Shown here: positions 33,683 to 42,746 of the stretch, in pieces
Layout of the letters: each line of letters starts with the position of its first letter
Position numbering within the stretch: the first letter of the stretch is position 1
NCBI RefSeq assembly: GCF_000226295.1
Contig: NC_016024.1
Coordinates: 1,595,501 to 1,659,500, forward strand
Length of the DNA: 64,000 nucleotides
DNA from: Chloracidobacterium thermophilum B
Lineage (GTDB): Bacteria; Acidobacteriota; Blastocatellia; Chloracidobacteriales; Chloracidobacteriaceae
Direction: 5' to 3'
Program-made: the position numbers and the translations under genes
Notes under the pieces: generated by a model
The model's input: only the letters and a program-made list of their open reading frames with translations
Database searches by the model: none
What the model was told of the DNA's origin: nothing

Positions 33683-35503
33683 TTACACCTTGCCCGTCGT
33701 GAGCCGCTTGCCGACAAGCTGCCGGGAAACCTCCGGGAACAGCGAGGCAAAGGCTCCACCACGTCGCCAGGAGAGTTCCTCCGGCGAGCCGGTTTCGACA
33801 ATTACGCCCTTGTCCAGAACGTGAATGACGGAAGACCGGACAACGACTTCCGAATCGTGGGAGATGTCAATGATCGTCCAGCGATGGGTGCGGTCATAGA
33901 TGGCATCCAGAATTTTCAGCTTGGTACGTTCGTCAATGCCCATGAAGGCCTCATCGAGGATGAGCAGCTTGGGCCGCCGCACGATGGTCCGCGCCAGAAG
34001 CAGGCGCTGGATTTGCCCACGCGACAGGTTATAGCCCCCGCTGACCAGCAGCGTTTGCAGTCCCCGCGGGAGTTCAGCCAGTTCATTCGTCAGATGCACC
34101 ATCTCCAGGGCCCAGCGCAAGTCTTCCTGGGTCAACCAGTCGGCACCAACCCGGATGTTCTCTTCGATGGTGCCCTCAAAGATTTCCTCCCGGTCGCCCA
34201 CCATACCAACGATCAGCCGGAGTGCGTCGAGATTGGCGTCCCGGACATCAATCCCGTTGACTTCGACCGTCCCGTGCGATGGTTCGAGCAATCCGCAGAT
34301 CAGCGCCATGAGTGTGGATTTCCCGGCCCCGCTCAAGCCGACGACACTGACCCACTCACCGGGCTTGATGGTCAAATCCACTCCCGACAGGATTTCCACA
34401 CCTGGACGGTAACTGAAGCGGACATTACGACACACCACCGTCGCCCCCTCATCGCGGGATGGAACCTCAATGCCTTTTGTCCGCTCAATGGGCAGGTCCT
34501 CGACTTGTCCCACTTTGTCGAGGGCTGTCAGCAGGTCATAGACGTGTTCGAGCTGGCTGATGACCTTATCCATTCCGGCCAGCACCGATACGACCACGAT
34601 TTCGGAAGCCACCAGTTGGCCGATAGTCAACTCACGGTTGATAACGAGCCAGCCTCCAACGGCCAGAATGCCGGCGCTGGCAATGGCATAGAAAAAGTAG
34701 TTGCCAACGGCCTGTCGAAAGAGAACAGCGAAGTGCGCGCGGCGGGCTTTGAGATAGGCGACAGAAAGGGCATCCGTCCGTTCCCCCAGAAAATCCAGCG
34801 TGCCGCTCATCTTGAAACTGATGTGGCAGCGCGCCAGTTCTTCGAGCCAGGCCGCGACTTTGTATTTCTTCTTGGATTCGAGAATGCTGGTGCGCAGGCC
34901 ATTGATGCCCAGTACGAAAATGATGAACAGCCCGGCCAGCACCACGGCTACGTCAAAACCAAGCAGGTAACGACTGTAGAAGGCCAGCAGAAGCAACCCG
35001 ACGAACACCTTGAGGACGGCGTCGAGCCCATCGAGCGCCAGCTTGGCGAAGGCCTTCTGAATGTTGATGACATCAAAGAAGCGGTTGACCAGCTCCGGGG
35101 CATACTCACCGGTCAGCGAGCCAAGTTGCACCCGTGGCAGGCGCTCTCCCAGGTTGATAGCCACCCGAACAAAGATGCGCTGCTGCAAACGCTCAATGAG
35201 CACCAACTGGAACAGCCGCAAAATACCGCTCAAGCTCAGAAAAAACAGCACCAGCGAGGTGAGGACCACGAGTTGCTGCAGGGACTGCCCCTGAGCAATG
35301 TTGTTGACGAGCACCTGCGCCGTGATAGGCACGGCCAGGGAAAACAATCCGGCGACGGCCGTGTAGGCCAGAATCGCCAGGATGTCGCGTGAGTCGAGGG
35401 AGACGAGACGCCAGAACCGCTGGGAGGGTGTCAGGTGCGCGTGTTCGCCGTCTGGGGCTGACAAGGTTTTCGTCCCTTTGTGAACAATGGCGTCATCACC
35501 CAT
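33683..35503 (-). CDS. Type I secretion-type ABC transporter (fused permease-ATPase)
   Basis: A 606-aa ABC exporter half-transporter: six membrane helices (about 40-330) then an ATPase domain with Walker A GLSGAGKST and Walker B LLILDEAF. The signature loop is LSRGQIQRL instead of the canonical LSGGQ. There is no C39 peptidase domain at the N-terminus; instead a soluble charged stretch of about 40 residues. GAGGAGAG precedes the ATG. It heads the ABC-HlyD-TolC cassette. With no RTX or bacteriocin-like gene nearby, the cargo is unknown. Confidence 0.9.
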   Translation of the reverse strand: MGDDAIVHKGTKTLSAPDGEHAHLTPSQRFWRLVSLDSRDILAILAYTAVAGLFSLAVPITAQVLVNNIAQGQSLQQLVVLTSLVLFFLSLSGILRLFQLVLIERLQQRIFVRVAINLGERLPRVQLGSLTGEYAPELVNRFFDVINIQKAFAKLALDGLDAVLKVFVGLLLLAFYSRYLLGFDVAVVLAGLFIIFVLGINGLRTSILESKKKYKVAAWLEELARCHISFKMSGTLDFLGERTDALSVAYLKARRAHFAVLFRQAVGNYFFYAIASAGILAVGGWLVINRELTIGQLVASEIVVVSVLAGMDKVISQLEHVYDLLTALDKVGQVEDLPIERTKGIEVPSRDEGATVVCRNVRFSYRPGVEILSGVDLTIKPGEWVSVVGLSGAGKSTLMALICGLLEPSHGTVEVNGIDVRDANLDALRLIVGMVGDREEIFEGTIEENIRVGADWLTQEDLRWALEMVHLTNELAELPRGLQTLLVSGGYNLSRGQIQRLLLARTIVRRPKLLILDEAFMGIDERTKLKILDAIYDRTHRWTIIDISHDSEVVVRSSVIHVLDKGVIVETGSPEELSWRRGGAFASLFPEVSRQLVGKRLTTGKV

Positions 35504-35793
35504 GACGGTACTCTCTCCTCAAAGCAGAACAGTGCACAAGGCGCGGACATTGCACTCGTTTGTAGCCGAGCGCCAAGATACCTCAGTGCGAGATTCCACA
35601 CGTTTCCGACTTTTATGGCTGCTTACACTGCAAGTTGAAAAACTTGGCACGTCTGTGGTTTTGGCAACGAATCGGCACCCAAGCCCATACCTTGCATAAG
35701 GTCGGGCAGACCGACTAGATTTTTGCACACCAGACCGTCGTGACTCGCTGAATTCACTGTATCCTGATCTGTATCCTTAGCGGAGGGTGCGCC

Positions 35794-37521
35794 ATGTCGG
35801 CGACGATTGAAAGCCTGCTCAAGGACCCGCGGATGGCGGGCGCTGATCAGCTTGTTCTCCAGGCGGGTAAGGCTCCGACCGTCTTCAACTCATCCGGGGC
35901 AACGGAACTGACCCGCAGCCCGATGACCCCGTTTGACATTTATCGGCTCCTGCAACCGCACCTCCCCGATGACAAGAAAACCGCCCTGATGAGTCAGCCG
36001 ACCACCAATTTCCGGTTGAACGTCAACGGTGCCGGGACGTTCGACGTGTCCATCACGAAAGAAGGCGGGGGGATGAAAGTCTCGTTCGTCCCGGTTGGCA
36101 GCGCCCCGGCCAAGCCTTCAACGCCGAGCGCGCCCATGCCTCCGCCTTCTGCCGCCAGAACCTCTGGAACATTTACTCCGGCAGCCAGCGTCACCCCACC
36201 CCGCCCGATGCCGCCGATTCCGCCCACCCGCCCGGTGCCCCGTCCCCCGACACCGGCTTCCGGGATGACCGTGCCGGAACAGGTATCCGGGCGGCAGCCG
36301 GCGGTCAACCCGCCAGCTTCCACCACTGGCTCCAGCCCTCCTGTGGCCCCGGCGCACAGTCCGGCAACAACCGGTGCGGGTCCGGCTGTCCATCTGCGCA
36401 AACGTGGGCCACTCGAAATTGACAAGCTGTTCGAGAAACAGCTCGAACTCAAGGCTTCCGACATGCACATTTCGGCGTCCGTGCCGCCGATGCTGCGTCT
36501 GGATGGGGATATGGTCGTCATGCCGGGGTATGAAGGGCAACCCCTGACACCCGCCGACACCGAACGCATCCTGTGGGAACTGATGCCGGATAAAAACCGC
36601 GAGGAGTTCAATCGCCGGCACGACACCGACTTTGCCTACGAGTTCGGCGATGCCGCCCGTTTCCGCTGCAACATCTTCATGGACCGCAAAGGTATGGGCG
36701 GCGTGTTCCGGGTCATCCCCAGCAAAATCCTGACGGCGGAAATGCTTGGTCTCTCCAAGGAAATCCTCAAGCTCTGCTTTCTGAGCAAGGGATTGGTACT
36801 GGTGACAGGCCCGACGGGGAGCGGCAAGTCCACGACCCTGTGCGCGCTCATTGATTTCATCAACCGCCACCGCCGCGACCACATTATCACCATCGAAGAC
36901 CCCATCGAGTTTGTCCACGAAAACAAAAACTGCCTCATCAACCAGCGCGAAGTACACAACCACACCGACTCGTTCAAGGATGCCCTCCGTGCGGCCCTGC
37001 GCGAAGACCCCGACATCATCCTCGTCGGCGAAATGCGCGACCTCGAAACCATCTCCATCGCCATTGAAACCGCCGAGACCGGACACCTCGTGTTTGGAAC
37101 ACTGCACACATCCACAGCGCCTTCCACCGTTGACCGTATCATTGACCAGTTCCCGGCTGACCGGCAGGCGCAAATCCGGGTGATGCTTTCTGAATCGCTC
37201 AAGGGTGTTATTGCCCAGACGTTGTGCAAGAAAATCGGCGGCGGACGGGTGGCCGCCCTTGAAACGCTCATCTGCGACACCGGGATTGCCAACCTCATCC
37301 GTGAAGGCAAAACCTTCCAGATTCCCTCGGCTATGCAGACCGGCAAGGCCAAAGGCAATGTCACGCTCAATGACGCACTCCTCGACCACGTCAAAAACAA
37401 ACGGGTCGAACCACAGGAAGCCTACATCAAAGCCGTGGACAAAAACGGCTTTGAAGCCTTGCTCAAGCGCCACAACCTGGACGTGAGCTTCCTGACCAAC
37501 CTGGCCAACACCAACGCCTGA
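35794..37521 (+). CDS. pilT: PilT/PilU-family type IV pilus ATPase with extra N-terminal domain
   Basis: A 575-aa ATPase. The C-terminal 365 residues are a complete PilT: PAS-like N-domain (KASDMHISASVPPMLRLDGDM), Walker A GPTGSGKST, Asp box TIEDPIEFVH, Walker B DPDIILVGEMRDLETI and the His box TGHLVFGTLHTSTA. Before it, residues 1-100 form a second, degenerate copy of the PilT N-domain (GADQLVLQAGKAPTVF), joined by a Pro/Ala-rich linker of about 100 residues. Pilus retraction or twitching is the likely role. Ribosome-binding sequence GGAGGGTG. Divergent from the ABC transporter across 290 bp. Confidence 0.9.
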   Translation: MSATIESLLKDPRMAGADQLVLQAGKAPTVFNSSGATELTRSPMTPFDIYRLLQPHLPDDKKTALMSQPTTNFRLNVNGAGTFDVSITKEGGGMKVSFVPVGSAPAKPSTPSAPMPPPSAARTSGTFTPAASVTPPRPMPPIPPTRPVPRPPTPASGMTVPEQVSGRQPAVNPPASTTGSSPPVAPAHSPATTGAGPAVHLRKRGPLEIDKLFEKQLELKASDMHISASVPPMLRLDGDMVVMPGYEGQPLTPADTERILWELMPDKNREEFNRRHDTDFAYEFGDAARFRCNIFMDRKGMGGVFRVIPSKILTAEMLGLSKEILKLCFLSKGLVLVTGPTGSGKSTTLCALIDFINRHRRDHIITIEDPIEFVHENKNCLINQREVHNHTDSFKDALRAALREDPDIILVGEMRDLETISIAIETAETGHLVFGTLHTSTAPSTVDRIIDQFPADRQAQIRVMLSESLKGVIAQTLCKKIGGGRVAALETLICDTGIANLIREGKTFQIPSAMQTGKAKGNVTLNDALLDHVKNKRVEPQEAYIKAVDKNGFEALLKRHNLDVSFLTNLANTNA

Positions 37522-37558
37522 TGCCCGGCGATGTACCCCTGCCAACCGGCCGAACGGA

Positions 37559-37616
37559 AAACCGGCCGATGGGCAGGTTTCGGGCGTCCGGCGCGGATGC
37601 CTCGGCCGGCTTTTCT
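37559..37616 (+). terminator. Possible intrinsic terminator after pilT
   Basis: AACCGGCCGA (37559-37568) pairs with TCGGCCGG (37602-37609), which is followed by CTTTTC. The loop is long (over 30 bases) and contains a second GC-rich inverted segment. It fits the gap between pilT and glyS. Confidence 0.45.
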
Positions 37617-37772
37617 CTGTCAGCCCGTCCGCAGCACAACCACCATCCAGCGCGAAAAAGGTGTGACAACCCCCCAACGCGCGGTGTATAGTTACCAGCT
37701 TGCGCAAGTGACCCAACGCTTCGCCACAGCAAGACCAGAAACGACGGACCTGACACAAAGGTAAGCCAGCTC

Positions 37773-39221
37773 ATGGCGGCGGCCGATATTGGAATCATTG
37801 TTTCACTGTGCAAACGACGCGGATTCATCTTCCCGGCAAGTGAAATCTACGGGGGGCTGGGTTCGACGTGGGACTACGGCCCACTGGGCGTCGAACTCAA
37901 AAACAACGTCAAACGCGCCTGGTGGAAAGCCGTCGTCTATGACCGTGATGACATCGAAGGCATGGACGGCGCGATTCTGATGAATCGCCTTGTGTGGAAG
38001 TACTCCGGGCACGAAGCCACCTTCAGCGACCCGCTGGTGGATTGCCGCGAGTGCAAGGGACGCTTCCGGGCCGACAAAACCTACGAACTTGATTGCCCCC
38101 GGTACAAACGCAAGGTTGCCGCCTGTAGCGCCAACCTCACCGAGCCACGGGCGTTCAACCTGATGTTCAAGACCCAGGTCGGCCCTGTCGAAGAGGATGC
38201 CGCAGTGGCGTACCTGCGCCCGGAAACCGCGCAGAGCATATTCGTCAACTTCAAAAACATTGTGGATTCGCGCTGGCGCAAGATTCCCTTTGGCATTGCC
38301 CAAATCGGCAAGGCCTTTCGCAATGAAATCGTGCCCGGCAACTTCACCTTTCGGACGCGCGAATTCGAGCAGATGGAAATCGAGTTTTTCTGCAAGCCGG
38401 GAACGGACGCCGACTGGCACGCCCACTGGATTGAGGAGCGCCACAACTGGTATCTGCGCTATGGCATCCAGGCCGAAAACCTGCGCCGGTACGTCCAGCA
38501 GCCGGAGGAACTCGCGCACTACGCCCGCGCCTGCACGGACTTGCAGTACCGCTTTTTTCCCGAACGCGAAGACGAAGAAAAACAGTGGGACGAGCTGGAA
38601 GGTATCGCCAACCGGACGGACTACGACCTTAGTGTTCACTCCAAAGGCAAGCACGACAAATGGCAGGTGCACAACGAGCACTCGACGCAGAGCCTCGTGT
38701 ACCGCGACCCCGTGACGAATGAAAAATACTTTCCCTACGTTATTGAACCGTCGGCTGGCGCCGACCGCGCCACGCTGGCGTTTTTGATGGACGCCTACAG
38801 CGAAAAACCCGGCCCGGACGGTGAACCACGGGTCGTCCTGAAGCTGCACCCGGCGCTGGCACCCATCAAAGTGGCGGTGCTGCCGCTGGCGCGCAATAAA
38901 TCAGAACTTGTCGAAAAGGCCAAAGCCATCAAGGCTGACCTGCAACGTCATGGCATCCGCGCCGTGTATGATGACACGGCTGCGATTGGCAAACTCTATG
39001 CCCGGCAGGACGAGATTGGCACACCGTTTTGTGTCACGGTAGATTACGACACGCTGGGTATCGGTAAGACCAAGGATGGCGCAAAGGAAGAAGACGCCCC
39101 AGCTTCTCCAGCCGGTTTACTGGATACCGTCACCGTACGTGACCGCGACACCTGGGAACAGGTTCGTGTCCCGATTGCCGGGCTACGGGACTTTCTTGCC
39201 GACCGTCTTGGCACGGTGTAA
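37773..39221 (+). CDS. glyS: Glycyl-tRNA synthetase, single-chain alpha2 type
   Basis: A 482-aa class II aminoacyl-tRNA synthetase of the eukaryote/archaea-like homodimeric type (glyQS), not the alpha/beta bacterial form. Motif regions are [43 protein letters not shown] (cited as [17 protein letters not shown]) and [17 protein letters not shown] (motif 3). The cysteine-containing insertion DCRECKGRF is present. The anticodon-binding domain closes the protein ([18 protein letters not shown]). It is single and independent of the genes around it. Confidence 0.95.
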   Translation: MAAADIGIIVSLCKRRGFIFPASEIYGGLGSTWDYGPLGVELKNNVKRAWWKAVVYDRDDIEGMDGAILMNRLVWKYSGHEATFSDPLVDCRECKGRFRADKTYELDCPRYKRKVAACSANLTEPRAFNLMFKTQVGPVEEDAAVAYLRPETAQSIFVNFKNIVDSRWRKIPFGIAQIGKAFRNEIVPGNFTFRTREFEQMEIEFFCKPGTDADWHAHWIEERHNWYLRYGIQAENLRRYVQQPEELAHYARACTDLQYRFFPEREDEEKQWDELEGIANRTDYDLSVHSKGKHDKWQVHNEHSTQSLVYRDPVTNEKYFPYVIEPSAGADRATLAFLMDAYSEKPGPDGEPRVVLKLHPALAPIKVAVLPLARNKSELVEKAKAIKADLQRHGIRAVYDDTAAIGKLYARQDEIGTPFCVTVDYDTLGIGKTKDGAKEEDAPASPAGLLDTVTVRDRDTWEQVRVPIAGLRDFLADRLGTV

Positions 39222-39272
39222 CGGTTGGCACAACAGCCCCTCGCACATTCCTTTCAAGGAGTTTTATCCGGT

Positions 39273-39749
39273 ATGCACAACCTGAAGCGATTCCTGACCC
39301 TCTGCGCCGCTGTGGCGGCCGGCGTACTGTCTGCCTGTGTTGTCAAAGACAACGTTCCTCCACCGCCGCCGATGAAGCCCAAGGAAGAACAGGTCAAGAC
39401 GGTTGAACCAACCAAACCCACGACGGAAACGAGCGCCAAGCCGGCGGAACCGGCCAAGCCGGCCGAAGGAGCGGAAGACCCGCTGATTGCCAAAGGGCGG
39501 GAGTTATATAACGCCAACGCCTGCGCCAGCTGCCATGGAGACAAGGGGCAGGGTGTGCTTCCCAATGCGCCCAAGTTCACCGATGCCGCCTGGCAGCAGA
39601 AGGAAAAAGACGAGGAAATCGTTGCCTCCCTCAAGGGGGCCAAGGCTGCCCAGGGCATGCCGGCCTTCAAAGGGGGTAACGGCACCGACGAAGAACACAA
39701 GGCGCTGGTGGCTTACATCCGCTTCCTGGGCAAACCGGCCGGGAAGTAA
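39273..39749 (+). CDS. Monoheme cytochrome c lipoprotein
   Basis: A 158-aa exported cytochrome. A lipobox (LSAC, Cys22) ends the signal peptide, followed by a Pro/Lys/Glu-rich tether of about 45 residues, then a class I cytochrome c domain with CASCH (residues 84-88) and axial Met129 in QGMPAFKG. A membrane-tethered electron carrier, periplasm-facing. The ATG at 39273 was chosen because it starts the lipoprotein signal and has AAGGAG upstream; the frame is open further out. Followed by a terminator and a second, related cytochrome. Confidence 0.92.
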   Translation: MHNLKRFLTLCAAVAAGVLSACVVKDNVPPPPPMKPKEEQVKTVEPTKPTTETSAKPAEPAKPAEGAEDPLIAKGRELYNANACASCHGDKGQGVLPNAPKFTDAAWQQKEKDEEIVASLKGAKAAQGMPAFKGGNGTDEEHKALVAYIRFLGKPAGK

Positions 39750-39790
39750 GCACCACCACAACCCTTTTGTCGTCGCTGACAGGCGTGTGG

Positions 39791-39831
39791 AGCCGGGCAC
39801 AAGGTCGCTGGGAGACCAAGCCCGGCTTTTA
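39791..39831 (+). terminator. Intrinsic terminator between the two cytochrome genes
   Basis: AGCCGGGC (39791-39798) and GCCCGGCT (39820-39827) form an eight-pair stem, followed by TTTTAT. It separates transcription of the first cytochrome from the second. Confidence 0.75.
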
Positions 39832-39878
39832 TCGTGCTGCATCGAAAGCAAGGTCGTCGCCAGGTTGGGGAGGTAGCC

Positions 39879-40238
39879 ATGCAGTCAAAAACGTTTGTCG
39901 CCGGGCTGGCCGGGATGGCGTTCCTGACGACACTGTTGGGTAGCGGACCGGCAACCGGACGCGCACCGGCCACGCGGGACGAAAGCGCCGGGAAGCGGCT
40001 TGCCCGTGGAAAGCGGCTTTACAACGGGGCCGGGGCCTGTGTGGCCTGTCACGGGACGGACGGGCGTCCCACCGTACCCGATGCTCCCGACCTGACAGAC
40101 GCCGACTGGCAGCGCCAACGTACGGATGAGGAACTGTCCAAATCCATTGCCAACGGCAAAGGAACGATGCCGGCTTTCAAAGGCTCACCGGCGGACATTG
40201 AAGCTCTGGTGGCTTACGTCCGGTCACTGGCCAGGTGA
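39879..40238 (+). CDS. Small exported monoheme cytochrome c
   Basis: A 119-aa class I cytochrome c with an N-terminal signal (MQSKTFVAGLAGMAFLTTLLG), heme motif CVACH at residues 54-58 and axial Met97 in GTMPAFKG. It is similar to the preceding lipoprotein cytochrome over the heme domain (both have LxDADW or FTDAAW and MPAFKG), so the pair arose by duplication. GGGGAGG precedes the ATG. It lacks the lipobox and would be soluble or anchored by an uncleaved signal. Confidence 0.9.
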   Translation: MQSKTFVAGLAGMAFLTTLLGSGPATGRAPATRDESAGKRLARGKRLYNGAGACVACHGTDGRPTVPDAPDLTDADWQRQRTDEELSKSIANGKGTMPAFKGSPADIEALVAYVRSLAR

Positions 40239-40267
40239 CACCGGCACGGGCTGCGTGAGCACCGGTC

Positions 40268-41317
40268 ATGGTTGAAGGTCATCTGGAAAATCCACACGAC
40301 CGCTTCTTCAAGGACCTGCTCGGCCGGCCCGGCGTCGCTGCCGACTTTCTGGCGAATTACCTGCCCCCGGAGTTGCTTGCCCACCTGGATGTCACGGACC
40401 CGGAGGCGCTGTCCGGCACCTTTGTGGACGACGACTTGCGGGAGCACCTTTCTGACGCCCTGTTTCGCGTGCGTGACCGGACCGGAGCGGCGGCGCTGGT
40501 GTACGTCCTGCTCGAACACAAAAGCACCCCCTGGCCGTGGACGCCGCTTCAGCTTTTGCGGTACGTCGTCGCCATCTGGGAACAGGCGCGACGCGAAGGC
40601 CACACCTCCCTGCCGGTCATCATTCCGGTGGTGTTCTATCACGGGCAGACGCGCTGGAACGTGGCCACGGACGTTGCCGGGCTGGTGGCACACCACGACG
40701 AGCCGGCGCTGCGCGCCTGGACGCCCTCTTTCCGGTACTGGCTGTGTGACCTGTCCCGCTTCAGCCCGGAAGTCATCAAAGGCGGGGCCCTGTTGCGGGC
40801 TGGCTTATCGGTGTTACGTTATGTCTTTACCGATGAGCTGCCGGAGCGGCTGCGGGAGATTTTTCAGCTCATTGCCCTGCTGGAGCAGCAGAGTGTGACA
40901 GAATATCTGGGAACGGTGCTGCGGTATCTGGCCGCTACCGGAACCCCCCTTCGGTGGCAAACCGTCAAGACAGCCGCCAGGGAAGCCTTGAAGGAGCAGG
41001 CAGAAGCACTTATGAAAGCGCCATTTGTGACAGAAATCTGGCAGGAAGCCTTGGCACAAGGTCTGGAGCAAGGTCGGGAGCAAGGCCACGCCCAAGGGAG
41101 TGAACAGGGCAAACGGCTCGAAGCCCTGCACATTGTTCTGCGCCAACTCCGGCGGCGCGTCGGGCCGCTTCCGCCTGAGCTGGAGTCCACGCTCACGACC
41201 TTTCCCCTGGAAACCCTGGAAGCCCTGAGCGAGGCGCTGCTGGACTTCCAGACGCAGGCGGAAGCCTTGGCCTGGGTGCAGCAGGCACAGCACCAGACAC
41301 CGCCTCGTGCCGAATAA
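40268..41317 (+). CDS. Rpn family recombination-promoting nuclease/putative transposase
   Basis: A 349-aa protein of the Rpn/YhgA group. The N-terminal PD-(D/E)XK nuclease core has HDRFFKDLLGRP, LFRVRDR and the catalytic-like YVLLEHKST followed by LQLLRYV. The C-terminus has Gln/Gly/Glu repeats (GLEQGREQGHAQGSEQG), typical of the family, and a DUF4351-like helical end. Family members are multicopy, cleave DNA and raise recombination, and need no transposon ends; I find none here. Solitary, 30 bp after the second cytochrome. Confidence 0.88.
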   Translation: MVEGHLENPHDRFFKDLLGRPGVAADFLANYLPPELLAHLDVTDPEALSGTFVDDDLREHLSDALFRVRDRTGAAALVYVLLEHKSTPWPWTPLQLLRYVVAIWEQARREGHTSLPVIIPVVFYHGQTRWNVATDVAGLVAHHDEPALRAWTPSFRYWLCDLSRFSPEVIKGGALLRAGLSVLRYVFTDELPERLREIFQLIALLEQQSVTEYLGTVLRYLAATGTPLRWQTVKTAAREALKEQAEALMKAPFVTEIWQEALAQGLEQGREQGHAQGSEQGKRLEALHIVLRQLRRRVGPLPPELESTLTTFPLETLEALSEALLDFQTQAEALAWVQQAQHQTPPRAE

Positions 41318-41344
41318 TCTTCACCTTTCTGGAATCAGACACTT

Positions 41345-42403
41345 ATGAAAGTAGGCATCGTCGGCTTCGCCGGCGCCGGCAAAACCACTGTCTTCAACGC
41401 CCTGACGGGCCTGACGGCCGAAGTTGGCGGCTACGGCAGCAAGGAACGCCCCAACCTTGGCAACATCAAAGTTCCGGATGCCCGTGTGGACACCTTGGGC
41501 GACATCTACCGCACCAGAAAACGCACCTACGCGGAAGTCGCTTTTGTGGATGTAGCCGGCCCGACCGAACAGCGCAGCACAACGGGCCTGGATACCAAAC
41601 TCGTCACCGCGATGCGCGATGTGGATGCTCTGGCCCACGTCGTGCGCGCCTTTCCCGACCCGCTGGGAACCCGACCGACCGACCCGGCGGCCGACATTGC
41701 CAGCTTTGACGCCGAACTCATGCTGTCCGACCTGATCCAGGTCGAAAACCGGCTGGCGCGTCTCAAAAAGGACCAGAAAGCGACACCCCAGGAACGCGCG
41801 CTGTTTGAGCGGTGCCACTCCGCCTTGGACGCTGGGCAACCACTTCGGTCGCTGGATTTCGATGACGAAGAACGCCAGCTTATGGCCGGTTTCCGGTTTC
41901 TTTCACTCAAGCCACAGATGATTTTGCTCAACGTGGCGGAAGCTGACGTGGCGGCCGGTGTCCCGCCAGCCATCCAGGAAGCCGCTCGGACGCAGGCGAT
42001 TCCAACGCTTGTCGCCATGTGCGGGCAAACGGAAATGGACATCGCCCAGCTTGACCCGGCGGAACAGGCAGAGTTCCTGCGTGACCTGGGGCTGACCGCC
42101 CCGGCGCGGGACCGCTTCATTGTGGCCGCCTACGGGCTGCTCGACCTCATCAGTTTCCTGACGGCCGGCGAGGACGAATGTCGCGCCTGGCCTGTCCGGC
42201 GTGGAACCAAAGCCCAGCGGGCAGCCGGAAAGATTCACTCGGACATTGAACGCGGGTTTATCCGCGCCGAAGTCATTGCCTACGAGGACTTCATCAGCCA
42301 TGGCTCGGAAGCCAGGTGCAAGGAAGCCGGCAAGCTTCGCCTCGAAGGCAAAGACTACGTCGTCCGGGACGGCGACATCATCCACTTCCGGTTCAATGTC
42401 TGA
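41345..42403 (+). CDS. YchF/Obg-like GTPase with TGS-type C-terminus
   Basis: A 352-aa P-loop protein related to YchF (OLA1). G1 is GFAGAGKTT; the switch and G3 region is FVDVAGPTEQR; the DUF933/TGS-like C-terminus ends ISHGSEARCKEAGKLRLEGKDYVVRDGDIIHFRFNV (cited as GKLRLEGKDYVVRDGD). The G4 position (NKxD) is not clear: the expected segment reads LLNVAEAD, the NxxE form seen in YchF, which prefers ATP. It may be a second YchF paralog rather than the canonical copy. It converges with the thioredoxin-like gene. Confidence 0.85.
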   Translation: MKVGIVGFAGAGKTTVFNALTGLTAEVGGYGSKERPNLGNIKVPDARVDTLGDIYRTRKRTYAEVAFVDVAGPTEQRSTTGLDTKLVTAMRDVDALAHVVRAFPDPLGTRPTDPAADIASFDAELMLSDLIQVENRLARLKKDQKATPQERALFERCHSALDAGQPLRSLDFDDEERQLMAGFRFLSLKPQMILLNVAEADVAAGVPPAIQEAARTQAIPTLVAMCGQTEMDIAQLDPAEQAEFLRDLGLTAPARDRFIVAAYGLLDLISFLTAGEDECRAWPVRRGTKAQRAAGKIHSDIERGFIRAEVIAYEDFISHGSEARCKEAGKLRLEGKDYVVRDGDIIHFRFNV

Positions 42404-42422
42404 TGAACTTCAGCGGTTTCAG

Positions 42423-42458
42423 CCTTGGACGGGCCGGTTCCGGCCTGCTCAGCCAAGG
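42423..42458. terminator. Bidirectional hairpin between convergent genes
   Basis: CCTTGG ... CCAAGG enclosing the perfect palindrome GGCCGGTTCCGGCC, centred between the YchF-like stop (42403) and the thioredoxin-like stop (42500). No T-run on either side, so termination is only inferred from the position. Confidence 0.45.
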
Positions 42459-42499
42459 TACTCTCCCCTGACGCTTGAGGATGTGTTCCCCCTGACAAC

Positions 42500-42736
42500 T
42501 CAGGAACACAACCACTGCTCAATCCTGTCACGGGACGGCATCCCGCCGGCATGGACGACCTTCCCATCAACCACGACAGCCGGCGTACTCATCACCCCAT
42601 AATGCATGATGTCCTTGATGTCCTCGACCTTTTGCAGCGATACCGCAATGCCCTTCGTCCGGGCAACTTCCTCAATGAGGGCAACTGTGCTTTTGCAAGT
42701 GGCGCACCCCGTACCAAGCACCTTGATGTCTTTCAT
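42500..42736 (-). CDS. Small thioredoxin-like protein (TM0996/MTH895 type)
   Basis: A 78-aa thioredoxin-fold protein with an N-terminal active-site-like CATC motif (GTGCATCKST, Cys11 and Cys14) and the cis-Pro region YGVMSTPAVVVDGKVVHAG. Size and layout match the minimal redox-active family that commonly accompanies YraQ/ArsP-like permeases. It starts 10 bp after the permease stop, so it is co-transcribed as the third gene of the sigma factor-permease-thioredoxin set. Confidence 0.92.
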   Translation of the reverse strand: MKDIKVLGTGCATCKSTVALIEEVARTKGIAVSLQKVEDIKDIMHYGVMSTPAVVVDGKVVHAGGMPSRDRIEQWLCS

Positions 42737-42746
42737 GGCAACCTCC

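Noticed and set aside
35640-35670. Sigma-54 promoter upstream of pilT (TGGCACG-like)
   Set aside because: TGGCAC is present but the -12 element expected at the right spacing is TGGTT instead of TTGCA. Spacing and match are not good enough to call.
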